The notes: generated from the sequence alone by a model not told the origin. A DNA stretch of 64,000 nucleotides from Mimachlamys varia (GCA_947623455.1 OX392528.1:57244322-57308321), one strand, 5' to 3'. Numbered from the stretch's first letter, positions 1 to 14,599 are shown. A program made the numbers and translations.

Positions 1-61
1 CACATTTTAAAACATTCTAAACAGCATACCCAGTGATTTGTCAATTAAAATCTTCTATTGA

Positions 62-3000
62 AGGGACAGTATCGTTTAATGAGTCACAAGTGACGGGACA
101 GTATCGTATAATGAGTCACAAGTGACGGGACAGTATCGTACAATGAGTCACAGGTGACGGGACAGTATCGTTAAATGAGTCACAAGTGGCGGGGCAGTAT
201 CGTATAATGAGTCAAAAGTGACGGGACAGTATCGTATAATGAGTCACAAGTGACGGGACAGTATCGTTTAATGAGTCACAAGTGACGGGACAGTATCGTA
301 TAATGAGTCACAAGTGACTGAACAGTATCGCATAATGAGTCACAAGTGACGGGACAGTATCGTAGAATGAGTCACAATTAACTGGACAGTATCGTATAAT
401 GAGTCACAAGTGACGGGACAGTATCGTATAATGAGTCACAAGTGACTGAACAGTATCGTATAATGAGTCACAAGTGACTGAACAGTATCGTATAATGAGT
501 CAAAAGTGACGGGACAGTATCGTATAATGAGTCACAAGTGACTGAACAGTATCGTATACTGAGTCACAAGTGACGGGACAGTATCGTATAATGAGTCACA
601 AGTGACTGAACAGTATTGTATAATAAGTCACAAGTGACGGGACAGTATCGTATAATGAGTCACAAGTGACGGGACAGTATCGTATAATGAGTCACAAGTG
701 ACGGGACAATATCGTATGAGTCACAACTGACGGAACAGTATCGTATAATGAGTCACAAGTGACGGGACAGTATCGTATCATGCGTCACAAATGACGGGAC
801 AGTATTGTATAATGAGTCACAAGTGCGGGGACAGTATCGTATAATGAGTCAAAAGTGACGGGACAGTATCGTATAATGAATAACAAGTGACGGGACAGTA
901 TCGTTTAATGAGTCACAAATGCGGGGACATTATCGTTTAATGAGTCACAAGTGACGGAACAGTATCGTAGAATGAGTTACAGGTGACGTGACAGTATCGT
1001 ATATTGAGTCACAAGTGACGGGACAGTATCGTATAATGGGTCACAAGTGACGGGACAGTATCGTATAATGAGTCACAGGTGACTGAACAGTATCGTATAA
1101 TGAGTCACAAGTGACGGGACAGTATCGTATAATGAATCACAAGTGACGGGACAGTATCGTATAATGAGTCACATGTGACGGGACAGTATCGTATAATGAG
1201 TCACAAGTGACGGGACATTATCGTATAATGAGATTCAAGGGACGGGACAGTATCGTATAATGAGTCACAAGTGACGGAACAGTATCGTATAATGAGTCAC
1301 AAGTGACGGGACAGTATCGTATAAAGAGTCACAAGTGACGGGACAGTATCGTATAATGAGTCACAAGGGACGGGACAGTATCGTATAATGATTCAAAAGT
1401 GACTGAACAGTATCGTATAATGAGTCACAAGTGACGGGACAGTATCGTATAATGAGTCACAATTGACGGGATAGTATCGTATAATGAGTCACAGGTGACG
1501 GGACAGTATCGTATAATGTGTCACAAGTGACGGGACAGTATCTTATGTGTCACAAATGACGGGACAGTATCGTATAATGAGTCACAAGTGACGGGATAGT
1601 ATCGTATAATGAGTCACAGGTGACGGGACAGTATCGTATAATGAGTCACAGGTGACGGGACAGTATCGTATAATGAGTCACAAGTGACGGGACAGTATCG
1701 TATAATGAGTCACAACTGACGGGACAGTATTGTATAATGAATCACAAGTGACGGGACAGTATCGTATGATGAGTCACAAGTGACGGGACAGTATCGTATA
1801 ATGAGTCACAAGTGACGGGACAGTATCGTATAATGCGTCACAAGTGACGGGACAGTATTGTATAATGAGTCATAAGTGACGGGACAGTATCGTATAATGA
1901 GTCACAAGTGCGGGGACAGTATCGTATAATGAGTCACAAGTGCAGGGACAGTATCGTATAATGAGTCACAAGTGACGGGACAGTATCGTATAATGAATAA
2001 CAAGTGACGGGACATTATCGTTTAATGAGTCACAAGGGACGGGACAGTATCATATAATGAGTCACAAGGGACTGAACAGTATCGTATAATGAGTCACAAG
2101 TGACGGGACAGTATCGTATAATGAGTCACAAGTGACGGGACAGTATCGTATAATGAGTCACAAGGGACGGGACAGTATCGTATAATGAGTCACAAGTGAC
2201 GGGACATTATCGTATAATGAGTCACAAGTGACGGAACAGTATCGTATACTGAGTCACAAGTGACGGGACAGTATCGTATAATGAGTCACAAGTGACTGAA
2301 CAGTATCGTATAATGAGTCACAAGTGACGGGAGAGTATCGTAGAATGAGTCAAAAGTGACGGGACAGTATCGTATAATGAGTCACAAGTGACGGGACAGT
2401 ATCGTACAATGAGTCACAAGTGCACGGACAGTATCGTATAATGAGTCACAATTGACGGGACACTAACGTATAATGAGTCACAAGTGACTAAACAGTATCG
2501 TATAATGAGTCACAAGTGACTGAACAGTATCGTATACTGAGTCACAAGTGACGGGACAGTATCGTATAATGAGTCACAAGTGACTGAACAGTATCGTATA
2601 CTGAGTCACAAGTGACGGGACAGTATCGTATAATGAGTCACAAGTGACTGAACAGTATTGTATAATAAGTCACAAGTGACGGGACAGTATCGTATAATGA
2701 GTCACAAGTGACGGGACAGTATCGTATAATGAGTCACAAGTGACGGGACAATATCGTATGAGTCACAACTGACGGAACAGTATCGTATAATGAGTCACAA
2801 GTGACGGGACAGTATCGTATCATGCGTCACAAATGACGGGACAGTATTGTATAATGAGTCACAAGTGCGGGGACAGTATCGTATAATGAGTCACAAGTGA
2901 CGGGACAGTATCGTATAATGAATCACAAGTGACGGGACAGTATCGTATAATGAGTCACATGTGACGGGACAGTATCGTATAATGAGTCACAAGTGACGGG

Positions 3001-6000
3001 ACAGTATCGTATAATGAGATTCAAGGGACGGGACAGTATCGTATAATGAGTCACAAGTGACGGAACAGTATCGTATAATGAGTCACAAGTGACGGGACAG
3101 TATCGTATTAAGAGTCACAAGTGACGGGACAGTATCGTATAATGAGTCACAAGGGACGGGACAGTATCGTATAATGATTCAAAAGTGACTGAACAGTATC
3201 GTATAATGAGTCACAAGTGACGGGACAGTATCGTATAATGAGTCACAATTGACGGGATAGTATCGTATAATGAGTCACAAGTGCGGGGACAGTATCGTAT
3301 AATGAGTCACAAGTGACGGGACAGTATCGTATCATGCGTCACAAATGACGGGACAGTATTGTATAATGAGTCACAAGTGCGGGGACAGTATCGTATAATG
3401 AGTCACAAGTGACGGGACAGTATCGTATAATGAATCACATGTGACGGGACAGTATCGTATAATGAGTCACAAGTGACGGGACATTATCGTATAATGAGAT
3501 TCAAGGGACGGGACAGTATCGTATAATGAGTCACAAGTGACGGAACAGTATCGTATAATGAGTCACAAGTGACGGGACAGTATCGTATAAAGAGTCACAA
3601 GTGACGGGACAGTATCGTATAATGAGTCACAAGGGACGGGACAGTATCGTATAATGATTCAAAAGTGACTGAACAGTATCGTATAATGAGTCACAAGTGA
3701 CGGGACAGTATCGTATAATGAGTCACAATTGACGGGATAGTATCGTATAATGAGTCACAGGTGACGGTACAGTATCGTATAATGTGTCACAAATGACGGG
3801 ACAGTATCTTATGTGTCACAAATGACGGGACAGTATCGTATAATGAGTCACAAGTGACGGGATAGTATCGTATAATGAGTCACAGGTGACGGGACAGTAT
3901 CGTATAATGAGTCACAGGTGACGGGACAGTATCGTATAATGAGTCACAAGTGACGGGACAGTATCGTATAATGAGTCACAACTGACGGGACAGTATTGTA
4001 TAATGAATCACAAGTGACGGGACAGTATCGTATGATGAGTCACAGGTGACGGGACAGTATCGTATAATGAGTCACAAGTGACGGGACAGTATCGTATAAT
4101 GCGTCACAAGTGACGGGACAGTATTGTATAATGAGTCATAAGTGACGGGACAGTATTGTACAATGAGTCACAAGTGCGGGGACAGTATCGTATAATGAGT
4201 CACAAGTGCAGGGACAGTATCGTATAATGAGTCACAAGTGACGGGACAGTATTGTATAATGAGTCATAAGTGACGGGACAGTATCGTATAATGAGTCACA
4301 AGGGACTGAACAGTATCGTATAATGAGTCACAAGTGACGGGACAGTATCGTATTATGAGTCACAAGTGACAGGACAGTATCGTATAATGAGTCACAAGGG
4401 ACGGGACAGTATCGTATAATGAGTCACAAGTGACGGGACATTATCGTATAATGAGTCACAAGTGACGGAACAGTATCGTATACTGAGTCACAAGTGACGG
4501 GACAGTGTCGTATAATGAGTCACAAGTGACTGAACAGTATCGTATAATGAGTCACAAGTGACGGGAGAGTATCGTAGAATGAGTCAAAAGTGACGGGACA
4601 GTATCGTATAATGAGTCACAAGTGACGGGACAGTATCGTACAATGAGTCACAAGTGCACGGACAGTATCGTATAATGGGTCACAATTGACGGGACACTAT
4701 CGTATAATGAGTCACAAGTGACTAAACAGTATCGTATAATGAGTCACAAGTGACTGGACACTATCGTATAATGAGTCACAAGTGACGGGACAGTATCGTA
4801 TAATGAATAACAAGTGACGGGAAATCATCGTTTAATGAGTCACAAATGCGGGGAGATTATCGTTTAATGAGTCACAAGTGACGGAACAGTATCGTAGAAT
4901 GAGTTACAGGTGACGTGACAGTATCGTATATTGAGTCACAAGTGACGGGACAGTATCGTTTAATGGGTCACAAGTGACGGGACAGTATCGTATAATGAGT
5001 CACAGGTGACTGAACAGTATCGTATAATGAGTCACAAGTGACGGGACAGTATCGTATAATGAATCACAAGTGACGGGACAGTATCGTATAATGAGTCACA
5101 AGTGACGGGACAGTATCGTATGATGAGTCACAAGTGACGGGACAGTATCGTATAATGAGATTCAAGGGACGGGACAGTATCGTATAATGAGTCACAAGTG
5201 ACGGAACAGTATCGTATAATGAGTCACAAGTGACGGGACAGTTTCGTATAAAGAGTCACAAGTGACGGGACAGTATCGTATAATGAGTCACAAGGGACGG
5301 GACAGTATCGTATAATGATTCACAAGTGACTGAACAGTATCGTATAATGAGTCACAAGTGACGGGACAGTATCGTATAATGAGTCACAATTGACGGGATA
5401 GTATCGTATAATGAGTCACAGGTGACGGGACACTATCGTATAATGAATCACAAGTGACGGGACAGTATCTTATGTGTCACAAATGACGGGACAGTATCGT
5501 ATAATGAGTCACAAGTGACGGGATAGTATCGTATAATGAGTCACAGGTGACGGGACAGTATCGTATAATGAGTCACAGGTGACGGGACAGTATCGTATAA
5601 TGAGTCACAAGTGACGGGACAGTATCGTATAATGAGTCACAAGTGACGGGACAGTATCGTATAATGCGTCACAAGTGACGGGACAGTATTGTATAATGAG
5701 TCATAAGTGACGGGACAGTATTGTATAATGAGTCACAAGTGACGGGACAGTATCGTATGATGAGTCACAAGTGCGGGGACAGTATCGTATAATGAGTCAC
5801 AAGTGCAGGGACAGTATCGTATAATGAGTCACAGGTGACGGGAAAGTATCGTATAATGAATAACAAGTGACGGGACATTATCGTTTAATGAGTCACAAGG
5901 GACGGGACAGTATCGTATAATGAGTCACAAGGGACTGAACAGTATCGTATAATGAGTCACAAGTGACGGGACAGTATCGTATAATGAGTCACAAGTGACG

Positions 6001-9000
6001 GGACAGTATCGTATAATGAGTCACAAGTGCACGGGCAGTATCGTATGATGAGTCACAGGTGACGGGACAGTATCGTATAATGAATCACCAGTGACGGGGC
6101 AGTATCGTATAATGAGTCACAAGTGACGGGACAGTATTGTATAATGAGTCACAAGTGACGGGACAGTATTGTATAATTAGTCACAATTAACGGGACAGTA
6201 TCATATAATGAGTCGTAAGTGACGGGACAGTATCGTATAATGGGTCACAGGTGACGGAGCAGTATCGTATAATGAGTCACAAGTGACGGGACAGTATCGT
6301 ATAATGAGTCACAGGTGACGGAACACTATCGTATAATGAGTCACAAGTAACGGGACAGTATCGTATAATGAGTCACAATTGACTGAACAGTATCGTATAA
6401 TGGGTCACAGGTGACTGAACAGTATCGTATAACGAGTCACAAGTGACGGGACAGTATCGTATAATGAGTCACAAGTGACGGGACAGTATCGTATAATGAG
6501 TCACAAGGGACGGGACAGTATCGTATAATGATTCACAAGTGACTGAACAGTATCGTATAATGAGTCACAAGTGACGGGACAGTATCGTATAATGAGTCAC
6601 AATTGACGGGATAGTATCGTATAATGAGTCACAGGTGACGGGACACTATCGTATAATGAATCACAAGTGACGGGACAGTATCTTATGTGTCACAAATGAC
6701 GGGACAGTATCGTATGATGAGTCACAAGTGACGGGATAGTATCGTATAATGAGTCACAGGTGACGGGACAGTATCGTATAATGAGTCACAGGTGACGGGA
6801 CAGTATCGTATAATGAGTCACAAGTGACGGGACAGTATCGTATATTTGAGTCACAAGTGACGGGACAGTATCGTATAATGCGTCACAAGTGACGGGACAG
6901 TATTGTATAATGAGTCATAAGTGACGGGACAGTATTGTATAATGAGTCACAAGTGACGGGACAGTATCGTATGATGAGTCACAAGTGCGGGGACAGTATC
7001 GTATAATGAGTCACAAGTGCAGGGACAGTATCGTATAATGAGTCACAGGTGACGGGAAAGTATCGTATAATGAATAACAAGTGACGGGACATTATCGTTT
7101 AATGAGTCACAAGGGACGGGACAGTATCGTATAATGAGTCACAAGGGACTGAACAGTATCGTATAATGAGTCACAAGTGACGGGACAGTATCGTATAATG
7201 AGTCACAAGTGACGGGACAGTATCGTATAATGAGTCACAAGTGCACGGGCAGTATCGTATGATGAGTCACAGGTGACGGGACAGTATCGTATAATGAATC
7301 ACCAGTGACGGGGCAGTATCGTATAATGAGTCACAAGTGACGGGACAGTATTGTATAATGAGTCACAAGTGACGGGACAGTATTGTATAATTAGTCACAA
7401 CTGACTGAACAGTATCGTATAATGAGTCACAAGTGACGGGGACAGTATCGTATAATGAGTCACAATTAACGGGACAGTATCATATAATGAGTCGTAAGTG
7501 ACGGGACAGTATCGTATAATGGGTCACAGGTGACGGAGCAGTATCGTATAATGAGTCACAAGTGACGGGACAGTATCGTATAATGAGTCACAGGTGACGG
7601 AACACTATCGTATAATGAGTCACAAGTAACGGGACAGTATCGTATAATGAGTCACAAGTGACTGAACAGTATCGTATAATGGGTCACAGGTGACTGAACA
7701 GTATCGTATAACGAGTCACAAGTGACGGGACAGTATCGTATAATGAGTCACAAGTGACGGAACAGTATCGTATACTGAGTCACAAGTGACGGGACAGTAT
7801 CGTATAATGAGTCACAAGTGACTGAACAGTATCGTATAATGAGTCACAAGTGACGGGAGAGTATCGTATAATGAGTCACAAGTAACGGGACAGTATCGTA
7901 TAATGAGTCACAAAGGACGGGACATTATCGTATAATGAGTCACAAGTGACGGGACATTATCGTATAATGAGTCACAAGTGACGGAACAGTATCGTATACT
8001 GAGTCACAAGTGACGGGACAGTATCGTATAATGAGTCACAAGTGACTGAACAGTATCGTATAATGAGTCAAAAGTGACGGGAGAGTATCGTAGAATGAGT
8101 CAATAGTGACGTGACAGTATCGTATAATGAGTCACAAGTGACGGGACAGTATCGTACAATGAGTCACAAGTGCACGGACAGTATCGTATAATGAGTCACA
8201 ATTGACGGGACACTATCGTATAATGAGTCACAAGTGACTAAACAGTATCGTATAATGAGTCACAAGTGACTGGACAGTATCGTATAATGAGTCACAAGTC
8301 ACAGGACAGTATCGTATAATGAGTCACAATTGACTGAACAGTATCGTATAATGAGTCACAAGTGACGGGACAGTATCGTTTAATGAGTAACGAGTGAGTG
8401 AACAGTATCGTTTAATGAGTCACAATTAACTGGACAGTATCGTATAATGAGTCACAAGTGACGGGTCAGTATCGTAAAATGAGTCACAAGCGACGGGACA
8501 CTATCGTATATTCAGTCACAAGTGCAGGGACATAATCGTATAATGAATCACAATTGACTGGACAGTATCGTATAATGAGTCACAAGTGCACGGACAGTAT
8601 CGTATAATGAGTCACAAGTGCACGGGCAATATCGTATAATGAGTCACAAGTGACGGGTCAGTATCGTAAAATGAGTCACAAGTGACGGGACACTATCGTA
8701 TATTCAGTCACAAGTGCAGGGACATAATCGTATAATGAATCACAGGTGACTGGACAGTATTGTATAATGAGTCACAAGTGACGGGACAGTATCGTATAAT
8801 GAGTCACAAGTGACGGGAGAATATCGTATAATGAGTCACAAGTGACGGGACAGTATCGTATAATGAGTCACAAGTGACGGGACAGTATCGTATAATGAGT
8901 CACAAGTGCACGGACAGTATCGTATAATGAGTCACAAGTGACGGGACAGTATCGTATAATGAGTCACAAGTGACTGAACAGTATCGTATAATGAGTCACA

Positions 9001-10318
9001 AGTGACTGGACAGTATCGTATAATGAGTCACAAGTCACAGGACAGTATCGTATAATGAGTCACAATTGACGGGACACTATCGTATAATGAGTCACAAGTG
9101 ACTGAACAGTATCGTATAATGAGTCACAGGTGACGGGACAGTATCGTACAATGAGTCACAAGTGCACGGACAGTATCGTATAATGAGTCACAATTGACGG
9201 GACACTATCGTATAATGAGTCACAAGTGACTGAACAGTATCGTATAATGAGTCACAAGTGACTGGACAGTATCGTATAATGAGTCACAAGTCACAGGACA
9301 GTATCGTATAATGAGTCACAATTGACTGGACAGTATCGTATAATGAGTCACAAGTGACGGGACAGTATCGTTTAATGAGTCACGAGTGAGTGAACAGTAT
9401 CGTTTAATGAGTCACAATTGACTGGACAGTATCGTATAATGAGTCACAAGTGACGGGACAGTATCGTAAAACGAGTCACAAGTGACGGGACACTGTCATA
9501 TATTCAGTCACAAGTGCAGTGACAGTATCGTATAATGAATCACAATTGACTGGACAGTATCGTATAATGAGTCACAAGTGCACGGACAGTATCGTATAAT
9601 GAGTCACAAGTGCACGGGCAGTATCGTATGATGAGTCACAGGTGACGGGACAGTATCGTATAATGAATCACCAGTGACGGGGCAGTATCGTATAATGAGT
9701 CACAAGTGACGGGACAGTATTGTATAATGAGTCACAAGTGACGGGACAGTATTGTATAATTAGTCACAACTGACTGAACAGTATCGTATAATGAGTCACA
9801 AGTGACGGGGACAGTATCGTATAATGAGTCACAATTAACGGGACAGTATCATATAATGAGTCGTAAGTGACGGGACAGTATCGTATAATGGGTCACAGGT
9901 GACGGAGCAGTATCGTATAATGAGTCACAAGTGACGGGACAGTATCGTATAATGAGTCACAGGTGACGGAACACTATCGTATAATGAGTCACAAGTGACG
10001 GGACAGTATCGTATAATGAGTCACAAGTGACTGAACAGTATCGTATAATGGGTCACAGGTGACTGAACAGTATCGTATAATGAGTCACAAGTGACGGGAC
10101 AGTATCGTATAATGTGTCACAGGTGACGGAACACTATCGTATAATGTGTCACAAGTAACGGGAGAGTATCGTATAATGAGTCACAAGTGACTGATCAGTA
10201 TCGTATAATGAGTCACAAGTGACGGAACACTATCGTATAATGAGTCACAAGTGACGGGACAGTATCGTATAATGAGTCACAAGTGACGGGACAGTATCGT
10301 ATAATGAGTCACAAGTGA
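62..10318. repeat. 32-bp satellite array (about 320 units)
   Basis: Head-to-tail array with a 32-bp period; a typical unit is 2361-2392. Most units contain TGAGTCA (the canonical AP-1/TRE heptamer), the dyad GTCACAAGTGAC and the core cagtatcgtataatg. Units differ by a few substitutions (gacggga/gactgaa, gtcacaagtg/gtcacaggtg, tgcgggg) and occasional short deletions (units lacking ataa near 715 and 2757). The period is not a multiple of three and units carry stops, so no ORF survives. The array stops abruptly at 10318. At the left, only about 61 bases of flank are visible. Blocks of distinctive variants recur, showing internal segmental duplication. Confidence 0.98.
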
Positions 10319-12439
10319 AAATCATCGTGCATTGTATATGAAACTGAACATGAAATAAATAAAAAGTGTCCAGTACAACAGTGTTTGAAATGTACCGTAC
10401 ACGGTGTTAGCATGCAGTTTTCGGAACTATTTATTTGTCAACAAAATAGTAGTCGCTTGTTTGACATTTTGACTCAAAGGAATTAATTAATGTAGTACTT
10501 CGGATCACAGATATATTTTTTATTTGTTGCAAATATCTTATTATATCTTGACCATAAACGTATTCAATATGAACTGTTCGAGATGAAAAGATCCCAAACG
10601 AGCCTTTAGACAGAAATACTATGCCTTTATTTTAGAACAATATATACAATGTACCATACATGCTATGATTTCAAAAACTTGAATGATTTTTATTTTGTTC
10701 ATTTCCTTTAGGAATGTAAATCATGTTACGTTAGAGTTGCTAGGTAGGTGGTTCTTCTCCTACCACATGTATGAGCTACGTCTGTGTCAGGTCCATGCCT
10801 CGGTATTCTCTTATTAATTTTTATGGTTCTTTGCATAATATAAAGGCTTATTTTGTTGATGTTGTTCGTTGGCTAATGGTTCTTAACATAATTGAGTTTA
10901 AGTTGGTAAAGTGCCCTTTAGCGTTTGCATTAAAATTGGTGAAGTCTCTGTAGCGATCTTGTTTATCTTGATGTTCTCTTTAAGCCATGGTTCTAAGATA
11001 AAATGTCAGATTTAAAATGTTGGCGTCTTAAAGCGTCATGGTTTTAGTATGATCTGAATTCGTATGTATTTGGGAAGCCGCGGTATCTTCGTGTAAGCTC
11101 CTTGCGATAGTGTAGAACTCGTGCCGATTCAAATTGCAACTACATACATTGAAGTATACTGCCGAAGGCCTCGGCGGTACACCCCACCCGGTCATATTAT
11201 ACTGTACTGTAACAAAGGGCAAACAAGTCTTTGTACTTCCGTAATGCTCAGCGTCAAATAGGGAGAAATGAGTACCATTTGTTGGGGGTATGGATTGTTA
11301 CACTGTAGATCATTAACAAAATCAACATTTGACAATAATCGCATTTTTCCACGTCTGGCATGTACCATCTTTAACCAGTTGAAAAGCTTAACAGCACAAA
11401 ACATTACAAGATACCCAGGAATTGGTAAAACTGCATCAGAATAAAAATAAAACAGACTAAGATAACTATATCGATTAAGTCTAATTTGATTTGTTCTCCG
11501 CCCCAGTTGACGGTTACTGTCATGTGTGGGTGCTCACCAAGGATAGGGTCTCCAAAACACAATTTTTATTTAAGATTAGAGCTGCTTTATGGACCACAGC
11601 TGTGTAATGCTATCGAATCTAGCCGTGCATATTCTACTGAAGTTGATTATTGAATTGATAAAAACCCGAAGGGAATAGTATGTATATATTGTATATATAA
11701 AAGGTTCAAAACTACTAAGAACATAAAGAGAAAATCCGAATAATCAATTGAGATACAGTACCAAAAATGAAAGATATGTATTGCATCACATGTCTAACGT
11801 AAAATTCCTGATATTACAATGTAGGTGTTTATTTCAATGACGAGTAAAATTGTAATAATCCGGGATTACAAGTAATATCGTTCAAATGTACAAAGTGTTT
11901 TTGTTTTGTTTGCTTTTTTCATCAAATATAAAATGTCAAAACGAATGCTTCTATTGAGAAGTATTTAGTAGATAATACTTCCAGAATTGTATCTTCAATT
12001 TAAAGATAAAAGTCTCGCTACGATAAAGACATGGCCCCAATTAATGAACTGTTATTCGTGGTTAAGGGAAAATCAAACTGCTACCGCTAAAAGCAAGGGG
12101 CATTTGAATCATAGGCATTTGGTAAATTAGGTAAACTTTAACTTCACGGTTTTATTCAAACATACTGCTGACTCTCCAGACTTCAGATGCAATGGTCGAT
12201 TCGGTTTTTTATTCATGTTACAATGAACATTTAATTGTGGATACATATAATGGGTTATACGCACTTAGCCATAATGATTCAAATGCGTTTCTTCGTGGAG
12301 AGTTTCAACGACCTAACCGAATTTTGAAATATGAGATTATTACGACTCCTTAAATATAATAGTTATAATTGTTCGTGGTCCCTGTATTCATCATAAGTTG
12401 TTGGTCGTCTCAAAACGATTCGCTATTTTCCATCAGTGG
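10319..12439. other. AT-rich non-coding stretch
   Basis: No convincing gene, RNA gene or repeat seen. Only short random ORFs without conserved motifs occur here. This is the unique-looking flank between the 32-bp satellite and the SINE. Confidence 0.5.
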
Positions 12440-12690
12440 TTATAGAGCATTTATAACCAGCTAATGTCTTTCTCAACGCCCTGTTGAGCATACAGCCGGT
12501 ACTGCCATTTCACCGCTCACAGCTTGCATTCTACAATTCGCTCTGCCCAATCTCGTACTCATTTACAGCTGAGTAGACTGGAAGAAGCACAGTTGAGTAT
12601 CTTGCTCAAAGATACAACACAGTGTTATGCCGTGACTCGAACTCACGACCCTTTGTTCACGAGCCGGATGTGATTGGATCAGGTATGTGA
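12440..12690 (-). mobile_element. tRNA-derived SINE
   Basis: Read on the minus strand, the head (about 12690-12600) has a tRNA-like B box, GGGTCGTGAGTTCGAGTC, preceded by CCGGCTCGTGAACAAA as in an anticodon arm. It continues into a body with TTGAGCAAGATACTCAACT and CAGCTGTAAATGAGTAC, which I recognise from core-type SINEs of marine invertebrates. The 3' part reads GGTTATAAATGCTCTATA. The tRNA fold is not intact, so this is not a functional tRNA gene. The 5' and 3' limits are approximate. Confidence 0.7.
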
Positions 12691-12728
12691 CATATGCGTG
12701 TGTTACAATGTATTATATCCGATATCTA

Positions 12729-13060
12729 CGGAAGAGCATACGGACCATATTTTTTCATGTTAATAACCCGAAATTGCAAGATAATAACTCGAAATTTTCA
12801 GATGATAACTCGAAATTTTCAGATGATAACTCGATATTTTAAGATAACTCAAAATTTGAAGATTATAACTCGAAATTTCAAATTATTATTAGTTAATATC
12901 TTGTATTTTTCGAGTCGTTATCCCGAAATTTCGAGTAAGTCGGAATTTCGAGTTATTATCTTGAAATATAGTGTTATTTATTATCTGGAAATTTCGAGTT
13001 ATTAACATAAAAAAAAACGAAAAAAATGTATTTGTCCTACATGGCCCTAATGCTCTTTCG
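12729..13060. mobile_element. Foldback (palindromic) MITE with TA target duplication
   Basis: The ends are inverted copies: the left end begins CGGAAGAGCATACGGACCAT and the right end, reverse-complemented, begins CGAAAGAGCATTAGGGCCAT. Both are flanked by TA (12727-12728 and 13061-13062), as for Tc1/mariner-type insertions. The inside is a set of inverted short motifs (ataactcgaaat on the left, atttcgagttat on the right), so almost the whole 332 bp can fold on itself. No transposase is encoded. Confidence 0.75.
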
Positions 13061-13156
13061 TACATAACATTTGCCTCATTTGATTTATTTGTCTTGCTGC
13101 TTGCATTTGAAAATGCAAATAACAACTATGGATTATAGATGTTTAGCATAGCTATC

Positions 13157-13262
13157 TGACGCTTACTCTTCCAAAACACTTATAATTTTCCTACACTTTT
13201 ACAAGGGTCTCAATATAGATATTTCGTTTGATTATGGTTTTGTTAACGCTTTGGTATTCTTT
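13157..13262 (+). mobile_element. Retroelement 3' tail fragment
   Basis: Matches the 3' non-coding tail of the reverse-transcriptase element at 44461-45186. Shared blocks are cgcttactcttcc, the cttttac...gggtctc block and gattatggttttgttaacgc. Internal bases are deleted. No coding capacity remains. Confidence 0.5.
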
Positions 13263-13497
13263 TTACTGATTTACTTATTTGGTTATTTGTAATATTAAAT
13301 TTAACATGTTTACTAATCCATTGTTTGTTAATCTATATATTTATCTGTACACACGGGTCAATAATTATTCATTGACAGTTAAACATGGTGAGTGATAGAA
13401 TTGTATTGATAAGGGTTCAGTTTGATGTACATAGTTGTCAAATTTTAATGTACAATGTAATTGGTGGTTCTTTACATGTAATTGTCCCAATCTACAT

Positions 13498-13790
13498 CAT
13501 TCGAGAGATGCGGGTTGATGAAGACTATGGGCAAGTTTTATGGTCGCTATCTTGATCTCATCGATAAATATTCTGAATCTAGATGGACGTTTTTGAGTTT
13601 GCTTATTAGTGTGCTTAAGTGTTGTGATTGACAATGATGACTTGGTTCTCATTTTGAGGATTGCTGTTTACTTGGATATTTTGCTTCTAGTTTAATCGAC
13701 TTTGAGCTCGGATAATGGTTTTGTTAACGCCTTGTGTTGGGTGTCGTCGATGAAGTAGGATACGCTTATTCTTCCTGTATGTCACAGTCC
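13498..13790 (+). mobile_element. Retroelement C-terminal/3' UTR fragment
   Basis: Shares with 44700-45070 the block beginning attcgagagatgcgggttgat, then gggcaagttttatggtcgc, gatggacgtttttgagt and gttctcattttgagga. In the better copy this encodes the end of a reverse-transcriptase ORF (GKFYGRHLCFIEKYSVSL). Here the segments are rearranged: the tail piece gggtgtcgtcgatgaag comes after ggttttgttaacgcc instead of before it. It is a mutated, non-functional scrap. Confidence 0.55.
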
Positions 13791-14599
13791 CAACCATATT
13801 TTGTATACTTTTCAGTATATTTGTCAGTATCAACAACAGTTTCTATATATTCAGTACATATTCAGTCTATAGTTGATATATGATCTTGTTTTACTTTTAT
13901 CAATTTTAGATTGATTTATTATATTTGTGATAATTACGGACTCTCCGGATCCGAGTTCAATGCAGGTAAATTAGTAGGACCAGAGACAGTTGTACGTGTA
14001 AACACATAGCTAATTAACGGTGATATAACGTAACAGTGTACAGCGGCTTGCGATGGATTTTCCAAGCGCAAAATACAGTTTGCAGTAAGTGTAATACTAT
14101 TCCTATATCCCATATGTATGTTATATATGCCCTGAAATATGTCACGTTTGTATTTGAAACGTATACATGCGTACAATGTATCAAGTAGTATGTATATATA
14201 GACCAATGAGCAGATGAGTACACCTCATACCGGTAATACAACCTATACATTTTTCGGCCATGTATAAGTGAATTACATGCATAAGTTTGATACAGAATGT
14301 CAATATTATTGAATATACCTTAATTAATAACATGTGTAATGAATTTAGCAAGTCTAATGAACATAAACTTTGTACATAATTGTATTGCTTGAGATAAGTA
14401 GTATATAACATCGTATAGTAACAATGAGAGACGTTTAATGAATTGATGATTGACATCTGATGTAAATGTATTTATCATATATGGTTATAGTTTGTTACTA
14501 TACAACGTATATAAAACATATTAGGCAAAGATAGTTAGATATTGCTATTTATATCGTTACAGCTCATTGGCGGCGACATAACATAGATGAGTAGCCATA
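13791..14599. other. AT-rich non-coding stretch
   Basis: No gene or recognisable element seen. It contains short runs such as cagtatatttgtcagtatcaa and ordinary AT-rich sequence leading into the 30-bp array. Confidence 0.4.

Noticed and set aside
62..10318. Repeated TATAAT words that look like bacterial -10 promoter elements
   Set aside because: They are part of a eukaryotic satellite unit, without matching -35 boxes or genes. The intron-bearing context rules out a bacterial reading.
62..10318. CRISPR array
   Set aside because: Units are contiguous with no unique spacers between them, and no cas genes are present. The same holds for the arrays at 14600, 20211, 28343 and 51634.
12580..12680. 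tRNA gene on the minus strand
   Set aside because: Only the anticodon-arm-like and B-box parts are tRNA-like. The acceptor stem and A-box do not fold, and the following body is SINE sequence.
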